NCBI GenBank assembly: GCA_046728975.1
Contig: JBKPFU010000007.1
Location: forward strand, 1-48,877
Direction of reading: 5' to 3'
Length of the DNA stretch: 48,877 bases
Source of the DNA: JBKPFU01 sp046728975
GTDB taxonomy: Bacteria; Actinomycetota; Thermoleophilia; Gaiellales; Gaiellaceae
Within the stretch, counting starts at the first letter, position 1. Every line of letters starts with the position of its first letter. The position numbers and the translations under genes are program-made. Positions 16,424 through 22,935 of the stretch are shown here, in pieces. The notes under the pieces were generated by a model. That model saw nothing but the letters and a program-made list of their open reading frames with translations. It had not been told where the DNA came from and searched no databases.

Positions 16424-16639
16424 GTGTTCCGCTGGTTCAGGAGAGACCGGAGGGCGGCCGCCAAGCAGGAGGCCGACCCGCACGCGCTCGATCGCCCCGG
16501 AGACCCGCGCGGCGGCACGCAGAGCGAGGACTACCGAACCGCCGACCCCCGCGACGTGGTCGAGGAGGGCGGCACCGTGATGAGCGGACCGGGCGGCGCG
16601 CCCCAGGACCGCGAGCCGGAATCGCCGGGCGGAAGCTGA
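16424..16639 (+). CDS. Small hypothetical protein
   Basis: A possible 71-residue gene starting at GTG 16424 (VFRWFRRDRRAAAKQEADPH...), highly charged, with a Gly/Pro-rich acidic C-terminus. An in-frame ATG at 16412 lies inside the tRNA acceptor stem and is unlikely as a start. The frame fills the space between tRNA-Glu and the next hairpin. No family recognised; it may be a chance frame. Confidence 0.4.
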   Translation: MFRWFRRDRRAAAKQEADPHALDRPGDPRGGTQSEDYRTADPRDVVEEGGTVMSGPGGAPQDREPESPGGS

Positions 16640-16650
16640 CAGCCTCCTAA

Positions 16651-16673
16651 ATCGCGTCTGTTCAGGACGCGAT
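16651..16673 (+). terminator. Stem-loop, possible terminator
   Basis: ATCGCGTC (16651-16658), a TGTTCAG loop and GACGCGAT (16666-16673) form a perfect 8-bp stem between the small frame and the O-antigen-ligase-like gene. No T tract follows, so termination is uncertain. Confidence 0.4.
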
Positions 16674-16698
16674 CCCCCAACTACAGTGAGGTGGGGGA
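16673..16698 (+). promoter_or_regulatory. -10 hexamer flanked by an inverted repeat upstream of the ligase-like gene
   Basis: TACAGT (16682-16687) ends 12 bases before ATG 16699. It is bracketed by TCCCCCA (16673-16679) and TGGGGGA (16692-16698), a perfect 7-bp inverted pair. The right arm touches the start codon. Such a layout fits an operator over the promoter or, in a longer transcript, a hairpin masking the start. Confidence 0.4.
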
Positions 16699-18669
16699 AT
16701 GGCAGAGGCGTCACTGTCACAGCCGACGCGGGCGGCGCGTCACGAAGCACTGCGGCTGCAGGCCGGGGTGCTCGACCGAGCGATAGCCGGCGGCGCCGCG
16801 CTGGTCACGATCTTCGCGCTCGCGGTCGGCAACGGCGGCTATTTCGCCACGGCCTGGGGCTGGGCGGCGCTCGGGTTGCTGTGGCTCGCGGTCATCGCCT
16901 TCCTGACAAGGAGCTCGGTCGAGGTCGGCGCGCTCGAGCTTCTCTTCGTCGGCGGTCTCGCCGCCTTCGCGGCCTGGATCGCGATCGGGATCGCCTGGTC
17001 GGAGGATGTCTCGCAAACGGTCCTCGAGCTGCAGCGCATGCTGATCTACGTGGCCGGAGCGCTGGCGTTTCTGCTTGTGGTCAAGCGCTCCAACGTTCGT
17101 GCGCTCCTCGGCGGCATCCTCGCCGCGATCTTCCTCGCGGCCGGCTACGGCCTCGCCACGCGCCTGTTCCCGGACCGGCTCGGTCGGTTCGACCCGGACA
17201 TTTCCGTCAACCGGCTGGCGGAGCCGCTCGGCTACTGGAACGCGCTGGGACTTCTGGCCGCCTTCGGCGTGGTCCTGGCCATTGCGTTTGCGGCTCGTTC
17301 GGAGTCGGTGTATGCGAGAGCGCTCGCCGGCGCTTCGACCGTCGTCCTGATGACGACCTTCTATTTCACGTTCGGCCGCGCCGTATGGATCACCCTTGGC
17401 ATCGCGATCGCGATTGCGATCGCGCTCGATCCCAGGCGGCTACAGCTCGTCACGACGATGCTTGCGCTCGCGCCTGCGTCCGCGGCTGCCATCGCGCTCG
17501 CTTCACGCTCCGATGCCCTCACCCATACGGACGTGGCGCTCTCAGAATCCACCGCGGACGGCCATCGTCTGGCCCTTTGGGTCGCAGTGCTGTCTACCGC
17601 GGCCGCCGCCGCGCCACTCGCCATCTGGCTCGCCAGCCGGAGGCTTCAGCTCGGCCGCCCGGTGCGGCTCGTCTACGGCGCCGCGCTCGCCATGGTCGTC
17701 CTGGCAACGGCGGTTGGGCTCTTCGTCCACTACGGCCCACCGTGGTCGCTCGCCCACCGCGCTTACGACTCCTTTACCGCGCCCTCGGCGACCCCACCGC
17801 AGGCCGGCTCGACGGACCTGAACGACCGCCTATTCAGCCTCGGGAGCAACGGCCGCGTCGAGCTGTGGCGGGTCGGGTGGAGCGACGTGAAGCAGAATCC
17901 GTGGCTGGGGTCGGGACCCGGGACCTTCGAGCTCCAGTGGTACCGCGACCGCGAGATCGACCTCAACGTCAGGGACGCCCACAGCCTCTACCTCGAGGTG
18001 CTCGCGGAGACCGGCCCGATCGGCCTCGCCGTCCTGCTGCTCGCCCTGCTGACCCCGCTCGCGGCGGCATTCCGCGCTCGCGCGAATCCGCTCGCCTCCG
18101 TGACCGCGGCGGCGTACGCCGCCTACCTGCTGCACGCGGGACAGGACTGGGACTGGGAGATGCCGGTGGTCACTCTGACAGCGATCCTGCTCGGGATCGC
18201 GCTCCTGCGCATGCGTGGTGAGACACGGGAGCGCCGGCTGTCGATGCCGGCACGGACCGTTGCGGTCGCCGCGCTGGCTCCGCTGGCGGCGTTCGCGTTC
18301 ATGGGCTTGATCTCGAATACAGCGATCGCCTCGAGCGACCGCGCCCTTGATGCCGACAAGTGGGAGAAGGCCGAGGCGAGCGCGAGGCGGGCGACCCGAT
18401 GGGCGCCGTGGTCGTCCACGGGCTGGGACCGGCTTGGTGAGGCCGAGCTGGGGCGGAACGACGTGCCCGCAGCGCTCGAGAGCTTCCGCAAGGCGCTGGC
18501 GAAGGATCCGAACGACTGGGACATCTGGCTCGACTACGCCGCCGCCGCGAGCGGACGCGAGCGCATGCGCGCACTCGCCCGTGCGGCAGCGCTCAACCCA
18601 CGCGGCCAGGAGGTCCACGAGTTTCGCCAGGCGCTGCGCAAGCACCAGGAGCCACCGTGGTTTTTGTAG
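16699..18669 (+). CDS. O-antigen-ligase/polymerase-like membrane protein with C-terminal TPR region
   Basis: A 656-residue polytopic membrane protein with about a dozen hydrophobic segments. The Wzy_C/WaaL-type signature lies near residues 405-440 (GSGPGTFELQWYRD, then DAHSLYLEVLAETGPIGL), followed by more membrane helices and, from about residue 555, a soluble Trp-rich tail with TPR-like helices (GWDRLGEAELGRNDVPAALE; LAKDPNDWDIWLDYA). Relatives join or ligate lipid-linked glycans at the outer face of the membrane; in a Gram-positive-type cell a surface polysaccharide or glycoprotein is the likely target (inference). No glycosyltransferase genes are adjacent, so the gene is orphaned from any polysaccharide cluster. 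Confidence 0.82.
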   Translation: MAEASLSQPTRAARHEALRLQAGVLDRAIAGGAALVTIFALAVGNGGYFATAWGWAALGLLWLAVIAFLTRSSVEVGALELLFVGGLAAFAAWIAIGIAWSEDVSQTVLELQRMLIYVAGALAFLLVVKRSNVRALLGGILAAIFLAAGYGLATRLFPDRLGRFDPDISVNRLAEPLGYWNALGLLAAFGVVLAIAFAARSESVYARALAGASTVVLMTTFYFTFGRAVWITLGIAIAIAIALDPRRLQLVTTMLALAPASAAAIALASRSDALTHTDVALSESTADGHRLALWVAVLSTAAAAAPLAIWLASRRLQLGRPVRLVYGAALAMVVLATAVGLFVHYGPPWSLAHRAYDSFTAPSATPPQAGSTDLNDRLFSLGSNGRVELWRVGWSDVKQNPWLGSGPGTFELQWYRDREIDLNVRDAHSLYLEVLAETGPIGLAVLLLALLTPLAAAFRARANPLASVTAAAYAAYLLHAGQDWDWEMPVVTLTAILLGIALLRMRGETRERRLSMPARTVAVAALAPLAAFAFMGLISNTAIASSDRALDADKWEKAEASARRATRWAPWSSTGWDRLGEAELGRNDVPAALESFRKALAKDPNDWDIWLDYAAAASGRERMRALARAAALNPRGQEVHEFRQALRKHQEPPWFL

Positions 18670-18679
18670 GCGGTGACAC

Positions 18680-19234
18680 GTGATGCGACCGCGCGATCCG
18701 TTCACGGACGTGCGGCCGTTGATCGAGCGCGTCTACGCCTACATCGCCTACCGCGTCGGTGACGGGCCTGACGCCGAGGACCTCACAAACGAGACCTTCG
18801 AGCGGGCGCTCCGGTATCGCGAGACCTACGACGCGGGCAGGGGCGAGCCGCTCTCGTGGCTGCTCGGGATCGCGCGGCGGTGCATCGCGGGTGCCGGCAA
18901 TCCCGATTCGGTCCCCGTCGCCGAGCTGCCCGAGCAGGAGGCCGCGGCCGATCTCGAGGCGCAAACCGTGCGACGGCTCTCCGTGACCGGCGCTGTCGGC
19001 CGGCTGGGCGACCGCGACCGGGAGCTCATCGCCCTGCGCTACGGCGCCGATCTCTCGACGAAGCGGATCGCCGAGCTGCTCGAGCTGAACCCGAGCGCCG
19101 TCGACGTCGCACTGCACCGCGCGCTCGATCGCCTGCGCGCGCTGCTCGAGCCCCCTGAAGTGCCTGTAAGAAATCCCGCCCTCGGTCGGTATCTAGGGGT
19201 AGAGCCAAACCTTCACAAGGGGGAGAGCGGTTGA
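18680..19234 (+). CDS. ECF-type RNA polymerase sigma factor
   Basis: A 184-residue sigma factor with region 2 (about 10-65: VYAYIAYRVGDGPDAEDLTN, ETFERALRYR, PLSWLLGIARRCI) and region 4 helix-turn-helix (about 102-152: LGDRDRELIALRYGADLSTK, LNPSAVDVALHRALDRLRAL). The linker carries no extra domain. The start is GTG 18680 or ATG 18683; AGGCGGTG upstream could be a weak ribosome site. Its TGA overlaps the TTG of the next gene, a small membrane protein in the usual anti-sigma position. The envelope genes on both sides suggest control of surface functions (inference). Confidence 0.9.
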   Translation: MMRPRDPFTDVRPLIERVYAYIAYRVGDGPDAEDLTNETFERALRYRETYDAGRGEPLSWLLGIARRCIAGAGNPDSVPVAELPEQEAAADLEAQTVRRLSVTGAVGRLGDRDRELIALRYGADLSTKRIAELLELNPSAVDVALHRALDRLRALLEPPEVPVRNPALGRYLGVEPNLHKGESG

Positions 19235-19650
19235 GAATCTGGGGCAAGAACCACAAATTCGACCTCGAGGGCGAGCTTCGGACGAACCGTCCGAGGCCGA
19301 GCTCCGAGCTCCTGTACACGATCGAAGATCGGGTCCGGACGCCCGAGCCGAGGACGCGTGTTCGGATTCGCGCAGGGCTGGCGGTCGCGCTGACGATCGG
19401 TCTACTGGCGGCGCTCATTCCGGTGGGCGCACTCGGCTATGCGTCGCACGCGATCTCGAGCGCGGCGCAGACCGCGGCAAAGGTCACCCATGTCAGCACG
19501 AAGCCGACGCGGTCACATTCCTCGGCGGCTGCGCAGTACCCGAAGCCGAAGAAGAAGAAGTGTGCGAAGGGCAAGAAGCGCAACAAGAAGGGGAAGTGCG
19601 TCAAGGTGCGGGCGGCCCGCAGGGCCAGGGGCCCGCGGTTCACGGGCTAG
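19231..19650 (+). CDS. Small bitopic membrane protein, possible anti-sigma partner
   Basis: A 139-residue protein: a cytoplasmic N-terminus of about 45 residues, one membrane segment (about 46-68, GLAVALTIGLLAALIPVGAL), and an outside tail ending in KPKKKKCAKGKKRNKKGKC, extremely rich in Lys with two Cys twelve positions apart. It follows the ECF sigma gene with a TTGA overlap and a good GGGGGAG ribosome site. Position and topology fit a membrane anti-sigma factor, but no zinc-binding HxxxCxxC motif is present, so the role is inferred from context. From memory, similar Cys/Lys tails occur in secreted proteins of Thermoleophilia. Confidence 0.72.
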   Translation: MRIWGKNHKFDLEGELRTNRPRPSSELLYTIEDRVRTPEPRTRVRIRAGLAVALTIGLLAALIPVGALGYASHAISSAAQTAAKVTHVSTKPTRSHSSAAAQYPKPKKKKCAKGKKRNKKGKCVKVRAARRARGPRFTG

Positions 19651-19673
19651 CGGCTAGGAGAGTCCCAAGCCTT

Positions 19674-19707
19674 CCGAGCGGGGCGGTTACGAGACCGCCC
19701 CGCTCGG
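19674..19707 (+). terminator. Strong stem-loop after the sigma/membrane gene pair
   Basis: CCGAGCGGGGCGG (19674-19686), loop TTACGAGA, CCGCCCCGCTCGG (19695-19707): a perfect 13-bp GC-rich stem. No T run follows, which is common in high-G+C genomes. It lies 24 bases before the next start. Confidence 0.65.
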
Positions 19708-19730
19708 GCTGTACACGGGGGTCGAACCGG

Positions 19731-20792
19731 TTGAGAAGCTCAAGTCGAAAGAGGGCGAGAGCGGCCAGGCGGCTTTTGGCCTACCTGGCCGTTGGCGTGA
19801 CAGCGCTGTTTCTCGTGCCGACCGCTACCCCGGCCTCGCGCGGGCCCACGCTTTCGATTCGCTGGCTCGCGCCGAGCCCGTCCGACGGCAGGAGCTTCTC
19901 CGTCGACGCGGGCACGCCGCTCGCAATCACCCTGGCGGCCGGGCCGCGAACCGCAATCGCGGTCCGTTCGCTGCCCGCCGGCGCCTCGCTGGGGCGGCAG
20001 GCTGCCGACCCGGCGTCGTTCGTCTTCACGTGGACGCCCTCCGCCGCTCAGGCCGGGGCGTGGCCGATCGTCTTCGTCGCGCGCGACGTGACGAAGCCGC
20101 ATCGGTATTCGGTGCCGCGCACAGTCTTCGTGAACGTCGAGCCGACGTCGCCCCTGGACCCGGTTCCGCTGACGGGCACCGGCAACCTCTCGCGCTGGGC
20201 GTTCGTCCTCCGCGCTGCAGTTGTGCGAGCACGGCCGACGACGGCCTCGCGGATGGTCACGCGGCTGCCGACGATGACGCCGGAGCGGACCGACAATCTG
20301 GTCCTCGCGCTTGCGCAGGCGACCGACGAGAGCAACCGCACCTGGGTGCGCGTCCGCCTGGCCATCCTGCCGAACAACGTGACCGGCTGGGTGCGGCGGG
20401 ACGCTCTCGGCCCGTTCCAGGCGGTGCGGAAGCATCTCGTCATCGACCGCGCCACCTTCGTCGCAACGCTCTACAAGCGTGGGGTGCCGATCTTCCGGAC
20501 GCGCGTCGGCGTGGGGAAGCCGTACTGGCCGACCCCGCGAGGGGAGTTTTACGTGCGCCTCGTGCTCAACGGCTACAACGAGCCGTTCTACGGCCCCGTC
20601 GCCTTCGGGACGAGCGCCCGCTCGGCCGTGCTGACCGATTGGCCGGGGGGCGGCTACATCGGAATCCACGGGACGAGCCTTCCGTGGCTGCTTCCCGGGC
20701 GCGTCTCCCATGGGTGCGTACGCATAAGGAACCAGGCGATCCTTCGGCTTGCGAACCTGATGGCGCCGGGGACACCGCTCAGCATCCGCTAG
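19731..20792 (+). CDS. Secreted L,D-transpeptidase (YkuD), first of a tandem pair
   Basis: A 353-residue exported wall enzyme making 3-3 peptidoglycan cross-links or attaching proteins. An N-terminal signal (about 8-33, LLAYLAVGVTALFLVPTATP) is followed by an Ig-like domain ending in FVFTWTPSAAQAGAWPIVF, an SH3-like segment (WVRVRLAILPNNVTGWVRRD), and the YkuD domain: TPRGEFYV, YIGIHGT (His313) and the catalytic SHGCVRIRN (Cys329). The frame extends upstream into the previous gene, but TTG 19731 gives a proper signal peptide and follows the terminator. Forms a pair with a close paralogue downstream. Confidence 0.92.
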   Translation: MRSSSRKRARAARRLLAYLAVGVTALFLVPTATPASRGPTLSIRWLAPSPSDGRSFSVDAGTPLAITLAAGPRTAIAVRSLPAGASLGRQAADPASFVFTWTPSAAQAGAWPIVFVARDVTKPHRYSVPRTVFVNVEPTSPLDPVPLTGTGNLSRWAFVLRAAVVRARPTTASRMVTRLPTMTPERTDNLVLALAQATDESNRTWVRVRLAILPNNVTGWVRRDALGPFQAVRKHLVIDRATFVATLYKRGVPIFRTRVGVGKPYWPTPRGEFYVRLVLNGYNEPFYGPVAFGTSARSAVLTDWPGGGYIGIHGTSLPWLLPGRVSHGCVRIRNQAILRLANLMAPGTPLSIR

Positions 20793-20843
20793 GTCGCAGC
20801 GCCCGGTTTTGCGGGATTTCCAGGGGCTTTCGGGCCCCACTTG

Positions 20844-20849
20844 TATACT
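20844..20849 (+). promoter_or_regulatory. -10 hexamer of the second L,D-transpeptidase gene
   Basis: TATACT, close to consensus, ends 10 bases before GTG 20859, predicting a leader of about 3 bases. Because of it, the in-frame TTG at 20841 cannot be the start. Confidence 0.6.
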
Positions 20850-20858
20850 CCCGCCGTC

Positions 20859-21914
20859 GTGGGGGGACGATTTCGCGGAGCTTGCGGCCGCCTGCTCGGT
20901 GTGGGGGTCTTCTTCGTTGCCTTGGGAGCCGCCGGGCCCGCTGACGCCGCGCCCAATTGGGTTGCCGCCGCGCCGATCAGGGTCGCCTGGCAGGCGCCGA
21001 CGCCGAAACCGGGGACGCGATTCACGGTCGAGGCAGGCTCGACGCTTTCGCTCTCACTCTCCGCGCTCGCTCCGAGCTCCGTGCCCGTTCGCATCGTTGC
21101 CCGAGGGCTTCCGAAAGGCGCGCACCTCGGGGTCACCGACGGCATGCCGGCGACCGCCGGTCTCACCTGGACTCCGACCACCCGGCAGATGCGCGACTAC
21201 ACGATCACCTTCACTGCCAGGACGCTTGTGGGGCCGTCCTTGACCGCCCGGCCCCTGAGGGTCCACCTTCGGGTGTATGGCAAATGGGTCCTGAGCGGCG
21301 AGAACGAGACGTATCGCTGGGCGTACCTGAACATGCCGGCCGTGGCGCGGCGAGGCCCCAGTAGGGGCGCGCCCGCGATCAAGCGCTTGGGGTTGTGGAC
21401 ACCCGAGAACACGCCCAACCTCGTCCTCGCCCTGAACGCCGAGCGAAAGCGCAACGGCCAAACCTGGGTTCGCGTGCGCCTCGCGATGCTGCCGAACAAC
21501 ACGACCGGCTGGGTCCTGCGCGGTGCGCTCGGACACCTCAACCGGATCCGCACGCACCTGATCGTCAGCCGGGCGGGCACGGTGGCGACGTTGTACCGGG
21601 CGGGAAAGGTGGTCTGGCGAGCGCGGGTCGGAGTCGGCCAACCGCGGTGGCCCACGCCGCGCGGCGAGTTCTTCATTCGCGAGCGGCTGTCGGGCTACAA
21701 CAACCCGGTCTACGGCCCGGTCGCGTTCGGGACGAGCGCGCGCTCGCCGGTGCTGACGGACTGGCCCGGCGGAGGGTTCGTCGGCATCCATGGGACGAAC
21801 GCGCCGAGCCTCATCCCGGGGCGGATCTCACACGGCTGCATCCGCATTCGGAACGCGCCGATCATGCAGCTCTGGCGGCTGATGCCGCTCGGGACGCCGC
21901 TGGCCGTGATCTAG
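20859..21914 (+). CDS. Secreted L,D-transpeptidase (YkuD), second of a tandem pair
   Basis: A 351-residue paralogue of the preceding gene with the same plan: signal peptide with an ADA-A cleavage site (about residues 10-31), Ig-like domain (AGLTWTPTTRQMRDYTITF), SH3-like segment (WVRVRLAMLPNNTTGWVLRG) and YkuD domain with TPRGEFFI, HGT (His311) and SHGCIRIRN (Cys327). GTG 20859 is chosen over TTG 20841, which would place the TATACT promoter inside the coding region. The two copies share long identical blocks (YGPVAFGTSARS, VLTDWPGGG), so they come from a duplication; the second has its own promoter. Confidence 0.93.
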   Translation: MGGRFRGACGRLLGVGVFFVALGAAGPADAAPNWVAAAPIRVAWQAPTPKPGTRFTVEAGSTLSLSLSALAPSSVPVRIVARGLPKGAHLGVTDGMPATAGLTWTPTTRQMRDYTITFTARTLVGPSLTARPLRVHLRVYGKWVLSGENETYRWAYLNMPAVARRGPSRGAPAIKRLGLWTPENTPNLVLALNAERKRNGQTWVRVRLAMLPNNTTGWVLRGALGHLNRIRTHLIVSRAGTVATLYRAGKVVWRARVGVGQPRWPTPRGEFFIRERLSGYNNPVYGPVAFGTSARSPVLTDWPGGGFVGIHGTNAPSLIPGRISHGCIRIRNAPIMQLWRLMPLGTPLAVI

Positions 21915-21960
21915 GAAGCCAAAGGCCGCAAAAGTTCTTATTTGCAGCGACTTCTTTAGG

Positions 21961-22031
21961 CTGCGGGGCTAGGATTCGAACCTAGACTACTCGGTCCAGA
22001 GCCGAGCGTCCTACCGTTAGACGACCCCGCA
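21961..22031 (-). tRNA. tRNA-Gln (anticodon CUG)
   Basis: Read on the minus strand: acceptor TGCGGGG (22031-22025) pairs with CCCCGCA (21968-21962); anticodon stem CTCGG/CCGAG with loop CTCTGGA, anticodon CTG; T arm CTAGG-TTCGAAT-CCTAG. Discriminator G at 21961; CCA not encoded. Confidence 0.96.
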
Positions 22032-22044
22032 ACGGGGGAGCGAA

Positions 22045-22050
22045 AGTGTA
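22045..22050 (-). promoter_or_regulatory. -10-like hexamer of the tRNA-Gln gene
   Basis: TACACT on the minus strand (22050-22045), 13 bases from the tRNA 5' end, matches the hexamer before tRNA-Glu. Confidence 0.5.
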
Positions 22051-22056
22051 GCGCGG

Positions 22057-22935
22057 CTACGTTTCGAGGCGGTAGCGCGGCAGGAGCAGCTTCTCGGCCT
22101 CGCCCTCGATGTGTGCGATCACGTCGACGTACGGCTCCAGCCGCGATCCCCGCAGCTTCGCGCGGAGCAGCTCGTCCACTTGGTAGATGCCCGACGAGTT
22201 GTTCATCACGATCTCGATGCTGATCGGGCGACTGTCGCCGTCACTGATGATCACGTCCTCGATCGCCGCCGCCGAAAGCGAGTGGATCGAGACGCTCCCC
22301 CGCTGGAACGGGATTCGAGACCGGCCCTTCGCCATGTCGAGCGCGTCGGCGACCCGCACGATGCCTGCCTCGAGCGTCAGCGGCGTCCCGCGTTCGCGGT
22401 GGCTCGTGATCGTGTGGAGGACCTCCATCGCGACGATGGTCAGCTCCGGCTCCTCGTAGAGCCCGTCGAGTAGTTCGCGCAGCTTTGGCTCCGCGAGGAA
22501 GAGGCTGAAGTCCTCGTGGCCGTCGCGATGCACCGCCATGCCGACGCAATGCGTCAGCGCGCCGAGCAGCACGACCACCTCGGCGTCATCGCGCTCCATC
22601 CCGTAATCCGTGACCATCGCCGGCTCGACGCCGTGCTTCGTCAGCTGACGCAAGAGCTTCAGAGCGATGTTCGCGACGATCTGGACGTGCACCCATGAGT
22701 GGTCGTTGATCTGAAGGCGCACGGCGGCGTTGACGTTCGAGACATGCCACCACGCCTTCAGCTCCTTGTCGGCGTTGACGCGCTCGAGCAGCGTTCGGAG
22801 CTTGCGGTTGCTGCGGGCGGGCACGTTGAGCCGCATGCGCTCCACGGCTTCCGCGGGGGTGAGGCGAGTATCTCGCTCGGCCTCTTCGGAGACAGGTTGG
22901 TCGATCCGCTCTTCGGTTTCCCGATCGAGCGCCAT
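22057..22935 (-). CDS. HD-domain phosphohydrolase-like protein with altered HD doublet
   Basis: A 292-residue cytoplasmic protein related to HD metal-dependent phosphohydrolases: WWHVSNVNAAVRLQINDHSW (62-81), HVQIVANIALKLL, then GALTHCVGMAVHRDGHED where the HD pair should be, and LEAGIVRVADALDMAKGR with Asp200. The doublet is His129-Cys130, so a key metal ligand is replaced; the codon is an unambiguous TGC. The C-terminal third (IEIVMNNSSGIYQVDELL, LEPYVDVIAHIEGE) resembles an ACT-like or dimer module. The ATG overlaps the stop of the upstream ABC transporter gene (ATGA), which links the two functions. Confidence 0.83.
   Translation of the reverse strand: MALDRETEERIDQPVSEEAERDTRLTPAEAVERMRLNVPARSNRKLRTLLERVNADKELKAWWHVSNVNAAVRLQINDHSWVHVQIVANIALKLLRQLTKHGVEPAMVTDYGMERDDAEVVVLLGALTHCVGMAVHRDGHEDFSLFLAEPKLRELLDGLYEEPELTIVAMEVLHTITSHRERGTPLTLEAGIVRVADALDMAKGRSRIPFQRGSVSIHSLSAAAIEDVIISDGDSRPISIEIVMNNSSGIYQVDELLRAKLRGSRLEPYVDVIAHIEGEAEKLLLPRYRLET

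Noticed and set aside
20841..20858. TTG start for the second L,D-transpeptidase
   Set aside because: It would put the near-consensus TATACT promoter inside the coding region; GTG 20859 gives a normal signal peptide.
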